Shown here one piece after another: positions 11,501 to 22,600 of a stretch of DNA of 64,000 nt. The translations under genes were made by a program, and so were the position numbers. Source of the DNA: Brachionus manjavacas (lineage: Eukaryota; Rotifera; Eurotatoria; Ploima; Brachionidae); the NCBI GenBank assembly GCA_019054805.1, contig JAHQIY010000005.1, forward strand, positions 3,641,501 to 3,705,500, given 5' to 3'. The number at the start of each line of letters is the position of its first letter. Position 1 is the first letter of the stretch. The notes under the pieces were generated by a model that was not told the DNA's origin, ran no database searches, and worked only from the letters and a program-made list of their open reading frames with translations.

Positions 11501-13821
11501 CCCAACTTTATTATGTTTTGATCTATCTTTTCTTACCTGTGATGACAGAATAATTAATTTTTCAAGTTTGAAAAAGGCTTTTTCCAACTATGAAATATTA
11601 GAATGGGAACACTTTTTCATTAATTTAGGACTTGCTCTTCCAGACTTAAATGCATTGGACACAAATGACATTTTTCTTAGACCATTAGTAGATTATGATG
11701 AAAGAGAATCTGAATTGGCTTTAAAAATTCTTAATTCGAATGTGAATTTGGTCAATTTTATTAAGCTTCTTCCAATTAAATGCTCAATGGAGTCATGTTC
11801 AATAAAGCACCAAACGGTACATCTTAATTCAATACGTTTGCCTAATTCTCATTGCATTAAAGTTCCCTACCATGCCATGAATTTAGCAGAAAAAATGGGA
11901 ATACACACAAAACTAAATACGAGTTTATGCATAAATTCTTTAGAAGCATTGGTATTAGAAAATAACAAATTCTCTGATGAGTACTTGAAATGGTTCGCTA
12001 GATTACAAGAAATTTCAGGAGACTTTTTTTGAGGATGATATCCAGCACAAAAAGTTGATATGTCTAAAGAATTTATATCAAGAAAAAGAATTTTATTCTC
12101 CTAATCAAGTCTATGTGAGCGGTAATAATCAGGTGATAGAAATCCTTGGAAAATACAAAACAGTCATAAACGAAAAATTGAATAGAGAATTTTTAGAATT
12201 TGAACATTTATTGATAAAATTGGGATTTAAAAATGAACCAAATATACAGGATCTAATTGAATTGATTTTTTTGATGGATCAAGATGAAGAAATATTTTTT
12301 AACCAAAATTTTTTGGGCAATGTAACTTTTAAAGGACAGAATGCGTTAAAATCAATTTATTTATATTTGGAAAATTTACTTCAAAAAAAAGCAAACATTT
12401 ACCAGCCGATCAACTGGGAAACAAGATTGAATTTAAAGGAAATAATTAATAATTCATTGGACAAATATTTAAATGAATTAAAATCACTGCCCGTTTTGAC
12501 TGTTGATAATAAATTAATTCGAAGTGAAATTTTAAAAGAAAAAATTTTAGTAGCGTCCTTGAATGATCAGGTAAGCAAATTGTTTCAAAAGAAAATTCAA
12601 GCACTTATTTTGTATGCAATAGTGAAGTTGCTATGAATTGTCCATTTTTAATGTCAATAATAGGATGTATTTATTTGGAGCCCAATTCTGTAATAAGATT
12701 GTCTCATCAGACTAACAACATGGAGATAATTTATCCATTGATTACTGAAATGGTCAAAATCAATTCAGGTTTAGAAAAAATTGAAATTTTGAATGTTGTT
12801 TATATTGGAGCCGATTTGGTTTATGATCCTCTTTTAAATAGAATTCGAAAAAAGATATTCATTTAATTGATTCACTAAAAACTCTTAGTTTACACTCATT
12901 TGATTCTTTGCTTTTAGATAACGATACTTTACTTTGCTCAACTAAACTATCAAATAAAAGTGGATTTATGTCTGTTTACCAGAGAGGACTGGGAGAATTG
13001 TTGAGTCTAAATTTCCCAAATGAGAATATCGAACAAAAACTTAATTGTTGCATGCAAAATTTGGATAGAAATTTTGAAAGCCTAAGACAAAGATTCCACA
13101 ATTGGTCAAAGGGATCAACAGAAGATTCATTTTATGACATGGATCAAATTTCCTTTCTAGAAAAAAATTTGCCAAATGATCATGTAGCGGCAAATAAAAA
13201 TAATAGTTTGAGTGAGGAAAAATTATACAAACAAAGAATTTTGCAAATTATTAGTAAACTACCTGGTATAAATAGACCTAATGAGTATCATATAAGAAAA
13301 AATATAAAAGTAATATGTCATCTGATAGATTGATCGAGATCGGTAAAAAAGCCGAAACATTTTTTTATCACTTTCTAAATTTTATCTACCCCGGATCGTT
13401 TGAATGGGTTTCATCGTTAAAAAAAGGAATTTTTATCAATAATTTTGGCTTTGATGATAGATTAGGCTATGATTTTGTAGTCAACTTTGATAATAAGAAA
13501 ATATTTTCGCCACATGGCAAAAAGTGTTTAATTGAAGTAAAAGGATTCGGCGATGAATGGCAAGGAAATTTTTTCTTTACTAAAAAACAATTAAATGCAT
13601 TTAAACTTGCTGAAAAAGCTGATGATACAGATTATATAATTGTCGTAATAGATAATTTAAACAATTTGTCTAAGGCAAGAATAGCGGAGATTTTTTGCCT
13701 AAATGAAAATCCAGATATTTTGCGTCTCGAATCAGAAGTCTTTAAAGCAAGTATTTATCTGAGAACAAGTGACTTTGGGTCTTCGAGCAATTTTTCGTCA
13801 TTGTCAGATATTTTAATTTGA
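5589..13821 (+). pseudogene. NO VEIN/sacsin-like GHKL ATPase with DUF3883, copy A (multiple frame breaks)
   Basis: Same gene as copy B. Exon 1 is 5589-8932, the intron 8933-11131 and exon 2 11132-13821. The GHKL N box (ELIQNVDDA, about 7624-7650), the G1 box (NEKGF) and the G2 box (GLGFKSVFSVCDEP, about 7803-7844) are present. Copy A keeps the T6 run (7822-7827) that holds the G2 region in frame, which copy B has lost. It is broken elsewhere, always in homopolymers: an extra A at 5694-5701, a missing A at 7688-7691, two missing T at 12024-12030, a missing A at 12848-12853 and a missing A at 13297-13302. The extra A at 5694 puts a second ATG (5680) in frame, so a shorter N-terminus would still be possible. 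The C-terminal DUF3883 part (13315-13821) is readable. Taken literally it is a pseudogene; if the runs are miscalled it could be intact. Confidence 0.8.
8933..11131 (+). other. 2.2-kb intron of NO VEIN-like copy A
   Basis: The donor is AG|GTAAAA at 8932/8933 and the acceptor CTTTAAG|TTATG at 11131/11132. The phase-2 junction restores Ser and keeps the frame; an in-frame stop just before the acceptor shows that the upstream sequence is not coding. At 2.2 kb it is far longer than the 47-64 bp introns elsewhere. It contains a GC-richer block (9900-10050) with repeated GACCG words, a near-palindrome TTTTTTGGAAATCCAAAAAA (about 9946-9966), and a perfect interrupted palindrome, ACGTATAA/TTATACGT at 10508-10526. 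No second gene is seen. It may contain an old transposon. Confidence 0.7.
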
Positions 13822-14390
13822 ATTTTAGCTTTTCTATGTAGCTTGAAAATAATTCAAAATTTATCTTCAATTTTTTATTGTTAAAAAGACGGTGCTCTTT
13901 CCCATTAAAACTTAATTTTGAAGATAAAGAAAATTAAATAAAAAATTAAAAAATCCATTTTATGTAGAATTTTTTATTGACTTTTTGAGAGAAAATTCGT
14001 ATAAAACATAATTGATTATAAAAGTTACCTTACAACTTTAGTTTTACAATAAGATCGTTCGTAATAAGAGTAGAGTTTCACTACGGCATGGTGGGGATTA
14101 TATAAACACTAAAAGGCGTATTGTTTGTTCAAAATGTGAATCTTCAGACCTTTTTTAATAAAAAAATAAAAAATTTTAAACACATTCTTTATTGTGTTAT
14201 AACAGAATTCAGAGATCGAATTTCCTAAGTAAAAACAAACCCACCACTCGGTGATGTTAAATAAGGACAGATGGTGCTAGTGTGGGGCTACAAATTATTA
14301 CCGAACGCGAGGAAAACTAGGTACTCATCAAAAAAAAAAAATTGATATCTCATAAAAATCTAAATTATTTTAAAGCAAACTTCTTGGGCA
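13822..14390. other. 3' flank of NO VEIN-like copy A
   Basis: Non-coding, AT-rich. The first 400 bp are shared with the regions downstream of copies B to F; similarity stops at about 14222 (after AGAGATCGAATTT), where the other copies have a short filler and then the LINE scrap. A possible poly(A) signal within TTAAATAAAA lies about 115 bp after the stop, as in copy B. Confidence 0.55.
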
Positions 14391-15978
14391 TAAAGGATGA
14401 ATTGATGAATCAGGACTTGGCTAGATTTTTAAAAAATTTTGACGCGAGTCAAATGTTTGATGTATTTACTTAAGAACTGAATTAGATATCATTCCGCAAT
14501 TCCTCAAATAAAAGCTTTATAAAAACAGAACAAGGCCAAAATTCCTTAATAGTGAAATTAAAAAGATGGTTAAACTAAAAAACAAGCTCTGGTATAGATT
14601 CAAGAAGACGTTTTACCAAAATAATCTTATGTGTTTTTGTATTTATCAAAAATCCAGAAATGATTGCTCGATATCAATCAGAATAGGTATTAATGACTTG
14701 GAGCTATTCGTGACAAAACAGGCAAAAAAAAACGAAACTTATTTATAGCTACATAAATAGTAAAAGAAAAATTAGTATTTAGCTTGATGCATTAGAAAAT
14801 GAGGGAAAATAATTAACAAAACGTGAAAATATTGTAAATATAATAAATTTTTTATTTAAATCGGCTTTCCGAGCGAAAAACAGGACGATATTAGTTTCCA
14901 TAAATTAGACCCGATCGTCATCTTTAAGCCATACAAAATTAAGGTCACATAAAACTCAGAAAAATCTTCTGGACCGGACACAATGCATCCTTTGATGCTT
15001 AAATATAGCAATAAAGCATTCTCTTTTGCGTTTTAATTAATATTTATAAAATCGTTTAATGAACTACCAAAATAATGGAAGACAGCAAATTTATCTCCTA
15101 TAAATAATAGTGGAACAAAATTGGATATTAAAAATAATAAATCGGTTTCGCTATTTCAAAAAAAATTGACATTGTCTATACTGACTTGTCAAAGGCCTCA
15201 ACTACTGTCTAGTGTCTCAGATATGCATATGACTTGAAATTAATTGATCTCTCCAAATTCACGAAATAAGGATCATTGAAAATTCTATTAGACCACGATC
15301 TTTGAAATGGGCAGATAATTAGTTAGCAATTCTAACCGGAAAAATTATAAAGCTTTATATCTAGGAAAGAGAAAAGAAAAAAAAAACGAAAACTGAATAT
15401 CAAATCAAATTTTATCTCATTTCCTACAGGAGATAACAGAAAAAAAATATTTCGGTATTTTTATTAAAAATGAATTAAAATAGAATAAACAATGTGCTGT
15501 AGCTGTAGCAGCTATAAAAGCTAACCGAATTATGGGTCTGATAAGATATTCTTTTTAGGGAATCTTAGCCTAGAATCATTAGGACTTCCCTAAATTTAAA
15601 TTGTGAGACCCCATCTGGAGAATTCAGTACGAACCTGGAGCCCGAATTAAAAAACAGGCATTAAAATTCTTGAAAAAGTACAAAGAAGAGTAACAAAACT
15701 GCCTGATTCTACTAGAATTAAGTCTTATGGAAACAGATTGAAATACTTAAATCTTATGAGTCTAAAAAATATTTCAAATTCAAATGGTTTTGAAAGAGTA
15801 TCATTAAATAAATGGTATCAATTTCGTTAGTAGTGCAATAAACCTAAGAAGACCTATGAGAATAGACTGGTAGAGAAGAAAATCGCAGAAGCTCATTAAG
15901 ATATAATTTCTTTACAAATCGCTTTGTAAAATTATGAAACAGTTTATCAGTGAATGCTTTTATAGCAAAAATGAATTA
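14390..15978 (+). mobile_element. Decayed CR1/Jockey-like LINE (non-LTR retrotransposon), RT region
   Basis: Many stops and frameshifts, but landmarks appear in the proper order. NSEIKKMVKLKNKLWYRFKK (14551-14610) is the linker helix before the reverse transcriptase. NSEKSSGPDTMHP (about 14952-14995) corresponds to the 'KSPGPDGIHP' block. IDIVYTDLSKA (about 15166-15200) corresponds to the RT 'VDVIYLDFSKAFD' block. VRPHLENSVRTWSP (about 15604-15648) and LEKVQRRVTKLPDSTRIKSY (about 15672-15731) are hallmarks of the CR1/Jockey C-terminus, and a FFTNRFVKL-like tail follows at about 15910. The endonuclease is not recognised. It is dead. The piece 14949-15036 is the only part retained in the other units, and 15036/15037 is the empty Helitron insertion site. 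Confidence 0.85.
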
Positions 15979-16027
15979 AAATCACTGCTCATTTTGTCTA
16001 TTGTTAATAAATTAATTCGAAGTGAAA
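15968..16027 (+). pseudogene. 60-bp scrap of the NO VEIN-like gene at the A/B junction
   Basis: The segment from ATGAATTAAAATCACTG to TTCGAAGTGAAA resembles bases 12472-12527 of copy A (inside exon 2), with about five differences. It is far more diverged than A is from B. It sits exactly between the LINE end and the repeat that opens unit B, so it may be the footprint of the recombination that made the duplication or of an older, lost copy. Confidence 0.6.
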
Positions 16028-16031
16028 AGCA

Positions 16032-16173
16032 ATTTTACCAAATTATTTGCTCTATGCCTGAAGTAATCCATTTATTATTTTAAATAAAAAACTGACTCAT
16101 AGAGTATTCTCTAATTAATAATGCTGTTTCATCTGTATTCTGATGATTAGTTTAAACACTAGGGTAAAAACTG
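16032..16173. repeat. Direct repeat at the left end of copy B unit
   Basis: Counterpart of 4445-4585. After ...CACTAGGG the two copies differ (B has about 55 bp of its own) until TTCAAACTTTTATATTTT at about 16226, from where A and B run together through the gene. Confidence 0.7.
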
Positions 16174-16630
16174 CTAATTTTATTTTCAAATTGAAATCGT
16201 TCTAACCAGAGAATTCCAAGGATTTATTTATTCAAACTTTTATATTTTTGATCAAAATTTTACTGCGTAGATTAAAAAAAATAAAACTTGATAATTTTTT
16301 AAAAATCGTTCATATTTCAATTTTTTAGAAGATAGAAATAAAAATGTGATAAATACGAATTTATCATGTAAGCATTTTATTAAAAGTATCTTGGAAACTA
16401 AGCGATAACAACCACAAACAAAAAAACTTACTGAGATAAAAATAGACAATTAGAAAAAAAAGTCATAAATCATTTTTTTTATTAAAATAAAAAAATTCTC
16501 AACAAAGAATAACAAAAAATGAATCAAGTAATTAAATATAAAACACTTAATTTGTTGTAATTGATTTAATTGTTAGAGGCCTTCAAACAATGCTTTTATA
16601 CTTGTTTTTGGTCCCACAAATTTATTTGTT

Positions 16631-19600
16631 ATGAACTCTATTTTCAACAATTGCTCAAAATATCCAAATGATTTTAAAACAATTGAAAATTTGAATGATG
16701 ATTCAGTAGACAAATTAATAAATGACCAGAACGACAAAAAAATTCTATTCACAACAAGTTTTTCTGATTTCAAATCGGTCATATCTAAATGCGAACTGAT
16801 AATTTACATTCATCTTTCTGAAGAGAAATTTTACACTGAGTCTATTACAAACAGAACATCATACGAGAAATATTCCAAAATTGTTTGGCCATCTTTTGTG
16901 CAAGAATCTAAATTATTACTCGAACACACAGAGAAATGTCCAAGCATTAAAGGCATTTTAATCCTTGACTTTTCAAGATTGCACCGGGAGACACTAGAAT
17001 TATTGAGACAAATTAGCTCGTTTTTTAAATCAGGATATCAAATAGATAAAAAATTCTTGTTAAAATCGAACTTTGTTTATCAAGAATTGGATAAAAGCTT
17101 ACCAAGCCGAAATTCAGATCATATTTGGACTACATTCGATAATTTTAGAAAAATACTTTCCAATCAATATTTAAACAAAATATCTAAATGCATGGAAGAT
17201 TTAAATTTAACTAATAGAAATATAAAAAATAGAGCCATTGATAATCTTATCGACCTTTTATCATTTAAATACAAAAAAATTGCCGAAGAAAGGAATATTT
17301 TTAAAATGATAATTAGTAAAGGAGACACACAAATACCGTATAAGAGAATTTTGAACGAAATCGAATATTTTTGTCAAAATTTTGATAGCAGAGTAGTTGG
17401 ACTAGCTGATATATTAAACCGAATTACAGATAATTCAAAAAATCGATCACTAGTTCTTAAAGACCCTGAGTATAAGCGTATTTTGATGAAAATGCTTTCA
17501 AATGATAACAAAATAATACAAATCAAAGCTACCGAACTTGTTTTTACAATGTTTAAAGATTCAGCTTTTAGTAATTTTAAAGGTGCCACCAACAACTGCC
17601 TGTTTTTTGACAAAAAAAATAGTCTCCTAGAAAAGCTGCTGAAAATTATTTTTGTTTCCTGTGAGACCATTTTTTCATGTACCAATTATGAACAAGTTAC
17701 CGAATTGAATTTAGAATACAGGTATTTGAATATATCTTGTCTGAAAGAAATACTTTTAGGCTCTCATGAAAATTTGAGTCGAATTGGGATCGATGATTTT
17801 CTAAGACTTTCAAATATTTTTGACATGGGTTTACAAGTTTTAAGACAAACAAAGCACAATTTTCAAGCGAGATTATTATCCGAGCTTGCTTTAATAAAAG
17901 GGCTAATTATTAAGACAAATGAAGTCAATTTATTGCAACAAATAAATATTGAAAAATATTTGAGACAAACATTAGTTTTAATGAATATTTGCTTGGACGT
18001 TCTTGGTAAATTTTGCAAGACTTATCTTTTTATGGTCTATGAAACATTCAACATTTTAATTCTACTTGCTGAGAAAAATTATTTCAAGAAGGAAGTAAAA
18101 TCTTATCAATTCATTGATGAATCTGATTTTTTTGCCAAGAAAAAGCAAATTGGTAATGATTACGAAGATAAAGCTTTAAATAATCTAGTCGATTGCTATG
18201 ATAAATATTTATGCATGGTGCGAAAAAATAACCCAGTGGAAAAGTTTATTAATTTTAACAAAGACCAAGTTAAATTTTCAATCAAGTTTAGTCAAATGGA
18301 AATTGATTTAGAAAATAAAAAGAGAGAACTTGAGGAAAAAAATACACAAATTGAAAAATTCAAAAATCAAATCGAAAATTTAACTAACGACAATAAAAAT
18401 AATTTAGACAAATTCAAGGCTAAAATTAACGAAAATTTAAATAATTTTACAATTGAAAACCAGAAACTAATTCAACCACTTTCTACAACGACTAGCAAAA
18501 TTGAAATTGACGAAAATAACATAAGATCATCTTTGGATGCAAAAATATTTATTAAAAAAATCGAAGAAAAATACAATAGCATCAGTGATTTTCGTCAGTT
18601 GATATGTAATTCATTGAAACATTTGACTGATGGTTTGTACTCGTCTAAATATCACTTTATCTATGAGCTAATTCAAAATGTTGATGATGCCAAATTTGAC
18701 CAAAATCCATCTCTTAAAATTATAATTCAAAAAGATTCGGTAACTTTTTGCAGCAATGAAAAAGGATTCAGTGTATGCGACATACAAAGCATATGCAGTA
18801 TATCTGAATCCAAAAAATCAAAAGGTGTAAACATCGGTAACAAAGGTTTAGGCTTTAAATCGGTTTTTCTGTATGCGATGAACCAGTCATTTATTCAAAA
18901 CCATTCTGGCAGTTTTATTTTCTTAAACAAAATGACGAGCTTAGCTATATAACTCCTCATTATTTGGAAAAAATACCAGCAACTCTTGGTCAAATTAGAG
19001 ATGAAAATCAATCAATGAATACATTTGTTCATCTAAAATTTAAAAAAGATTTTGATTTTAATGAGAATATTGTTAATTTGCTAGATGCCAATGTTCTTCT
19101 GTTCACAAATAAACTTGAACAAATAAGTGTGGAAGATAAAATTTTGTCTTCCACATTTATTTACAAAAAACAAATAAAGAGATTTAAGAAAAATCCCAGT
19201 GACTTTGAGCTTATTCAACTAGATTTGAACGGAAATAAACAATTGGAATTTAAAGTTTTTAACGAGATAATTAAAATTGATGAAAATTTAGCAAAAAAAG
19301 AGGAGCTAGCTTCCGAAGAAATCAAGTTATCCATTGCTTTTCCAAATAAGCTATCTGATTTGAATAGCCATTCGGTTTATTCAATTTTTCCAGTTGAAAA
19401 AGAAGACATCAAGTGGCCTTTTTTGATTAATACCTATTGGACTTTAGTTACTAATAGAGAAAATATTAAAATGTGCAAGTATAATCAAGTGTTGCGTGAC
19501 TCTTTGGCAGATATGTATTGCCGGATAGTAAAAACTGATCAAATTTTGAAGAATAATTTGGCCTTTATTTTGCCAACTTATGAAAACTTAAATAAATGGT

Positions 19601-22600
19601 GGCGTAATTTTTCGTCCAAAGTAGCTGATTGTGTAAGACACGAAACTAAAATAGGACTTAAAAGATTCAAAAATAAAGCTTTGCAAGAAAAATTAGACGT
19701 TTCTGATGAAATTATCAGGATTATTAACATTGAAATAGTTGAAAACTTAAAACTCAATAAAAAAGATTTGGAATACTTTATGGATTTAAAAGAGTTTTGT
19801 GTCGAAGACATTTTGTGTATTTTTGATGTAAAAAATAATTGTGAGAGAATTCATAGATGGATTGATGGTCGATCAACTCAATGGTGGAGTGATTTTTTCT
19901 ATGAACTGCTAGCAAAAAAAGTAAATTTGGATACATCGAAATATAGAATATTTCAATTGCGAGAACCAATAAGGTAAAAATCAGTAAAAGTGTTTAAGCC
20001 GAATTAATGATATTCAAGATGATAATTTTTTTTATTTTGATCTAAAATTTAAAAAAATTAAAATTCCTATAAACTGTAAAAAAATGTGCAATGTCATACA
20101 CAGTATGTGATAATTTTGAACTTTAACATTTAAAAAACACAACGAAAAACCAATAATTTCAAAATCAGCACATTCTGTGTAGACTTTTACACATATTTTT
20201 AATTAAATATAAAAATCTCAGAATTTAAATTTTTTTCAAAAAGCTTTTCAATTATGTTTGATTAATTAACTATAAATATATGAACTTTAAAGACTAAAAA
20301 GAAATTTTAGATTCTCATGTCATTTGATTCATGCGAATTTAGCTACCATAGAAGATATCCTTGTAAGACTTCTCTGCAAGCATACTTGCTGTAGGTATTA
20401 CTTATTATTTTAACTTTTAATTTGTTCGGTAAAAAAAAACAGACCTGCATTAAGTCATAATCTATAGTCAATCCTGTTTTCAATTAAGATTTAGAAAATA
20501 AAAAGATTAAAATAAGAACCCTTACTCATGTATCATTAAAAATAAGTTTATTAAATTATAATTAAAATTTAAAATATTTTCCAAAATTAATTCTTGAAAT
20601 TTTCGATTTCATAATTCCTAAATTGTAATAAAATTTGATGCGGAAAGTGTGATTAAATTATCAATATTGAGTTACTTAAAATTTGGTGGGCGTTCAATAA
20701 ATTTTTTGTAAAACTTTGAAAAATAAATTAAGAATGTTGTAGTTCTCTCGTAGTTGTAAGACTACAACACCGACAATATTTTCTTTTCTTTATTATTTGT
20801 ATTATAATTTAATAGTTGTATAAATTAAAATATTTATTTTAGGTTTATAACAAGAATTTTTTTTTACTTTTTTTTTATTTTTTTAAGTTATTATTTATTT
20901 AAAAATTAAAAACTTAATTTAGAAAAAATATCAATTTAAGTGGCTAACCGCACAAAATTTGGCAGTATTTTTTAGGCCGTTTTTTTTGGAAATCCAAAAA
21001 ATAGACCGCCTGGCTGACCGGCAAAATGACCGCAAAAAACCGTCCGTGTATTGGACCGGTTTATCTTGACCGTATCCAACACTAATTTTTGCACATTTAG
21101 CCATTAGCTGCTTAAACTCTGTCTGCTTTTTTACATAACAAAAATTATTAACACTTGAAAACAAGTAATTTTTTTAATTTTGATTTGTTTTTTCGGAAAA
21201 AAACTTTTTTCCAAGAGAAATAATGTAATTACTTTAGCAGGGTTTTATTTGACTTAAAATCAAATCAATAAGATTTATTTCATTTCAATGAACGCCTTAA
21301 AGGCGATTGAAAATAAAAATAAAATGTAATAAATAAGACTAAGTGTTAGTGTTTTCTATCTAATTTAATCGTAAATATATTTTAATTTCAAAAATTGATA
21401 AAAACTAAAATAGTTTCAATGTTTATTGGAATCGATTTCGGGACAAAATTAATTATCGAAAATAAATTGTGCTATGGAATTATTCACCCAAATGAGGCTT
21501 ATTGGGAATGAATAATAAGAATTAAAATTCACACTCACACTTGATCACGTATAATATTTATACGTATAATTTCACGTATAATATGATCAAAATGCAATTC
21601 TTTTAAATGACAAAAAATTGACATAAAAAAAAAGAATTTTAAATTTTTTTAATTTTTCGCTAAATTAACTGGGTACCTATCACTCAAACTCACACTCTCA
21701 CCCAAAAAAATGGCAAAAATTGTTTTATTGTGCTCTTTTTTGGTTTATATCGCAATTAATATGTTTCTTGAGCCAAAAAATTGCCTTTAAAGATACTTTC
21801 TTATTTTTTAATTTATCTATAATGAAATTTTTGAATGTGTTTTTATCTCTAAGTTAAAAAAAATAAAAAAAAAAATAAATTAGATTTTTAAAAGATTAGT
21901 AACATTAGTTTTATTACATCATCATATTAAATCAGTAAAATATTTTTAATTTAATGGAATTATTGTGCTCATTTTTAGTCTTAGAATTCATATTTCAGAG
22001 AAAAAAATAAAGAAATAATATTGAAAGAATAAGAATTGAAAATTTCTAAACTTTAAAGAATGCTATTTTAAAAAATAGCATAAAAAACAAAAATAAAAGG
22101 ACACTATAAAATTGAATTTTTCAACTATATATTTAATTTTTGATTTAAAATATTTATCTTTAAGTTATGATTCAAAAGATAAACGCAAATATAACAAATT
22201 AACTAATTTAGAAGGAAATACAATTTATTTTACAACTTTACATCATCAATTAAAAACATGGAGAAAAGAAATTTCAATTATTGAAACTCGAAATATCAAT
22301 GAGGCTGAATATTTAAGATTTCTTCAAATACAAGACATAGAGCCCGAAAATATGATTGAAATAATCATAGCCTCGCATAAAAAAGGATGCATATCAGAAA
22401 TTGATTGTATTTGGAACGATTTAGAATTTTTGAAAAATCATTTTGATATTTTCAAAGATGTTTTGTTCGATGATGTTTTGTCGTTAACAGTGCCTGTGAT
22501 CGGTGGTCTTTTACCACTTAAATATTCCAAAATCCCAACTTTATTATGTTTTGATCTATCTTTTCTTACCTGTGATGACAGAATAATTAATTTTTCAAGT

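Noticed and set aside
21419-21511. Short frame beginning MFIGIDFGTK, like the start of Hsp70-type ATPases, within the long intron
   Set aside because: Only 30 codons, no further family motifs downstream, and the match is to a short phosphate-loop word that can arise by chance. The copy A version (10379 on) ends likewise.
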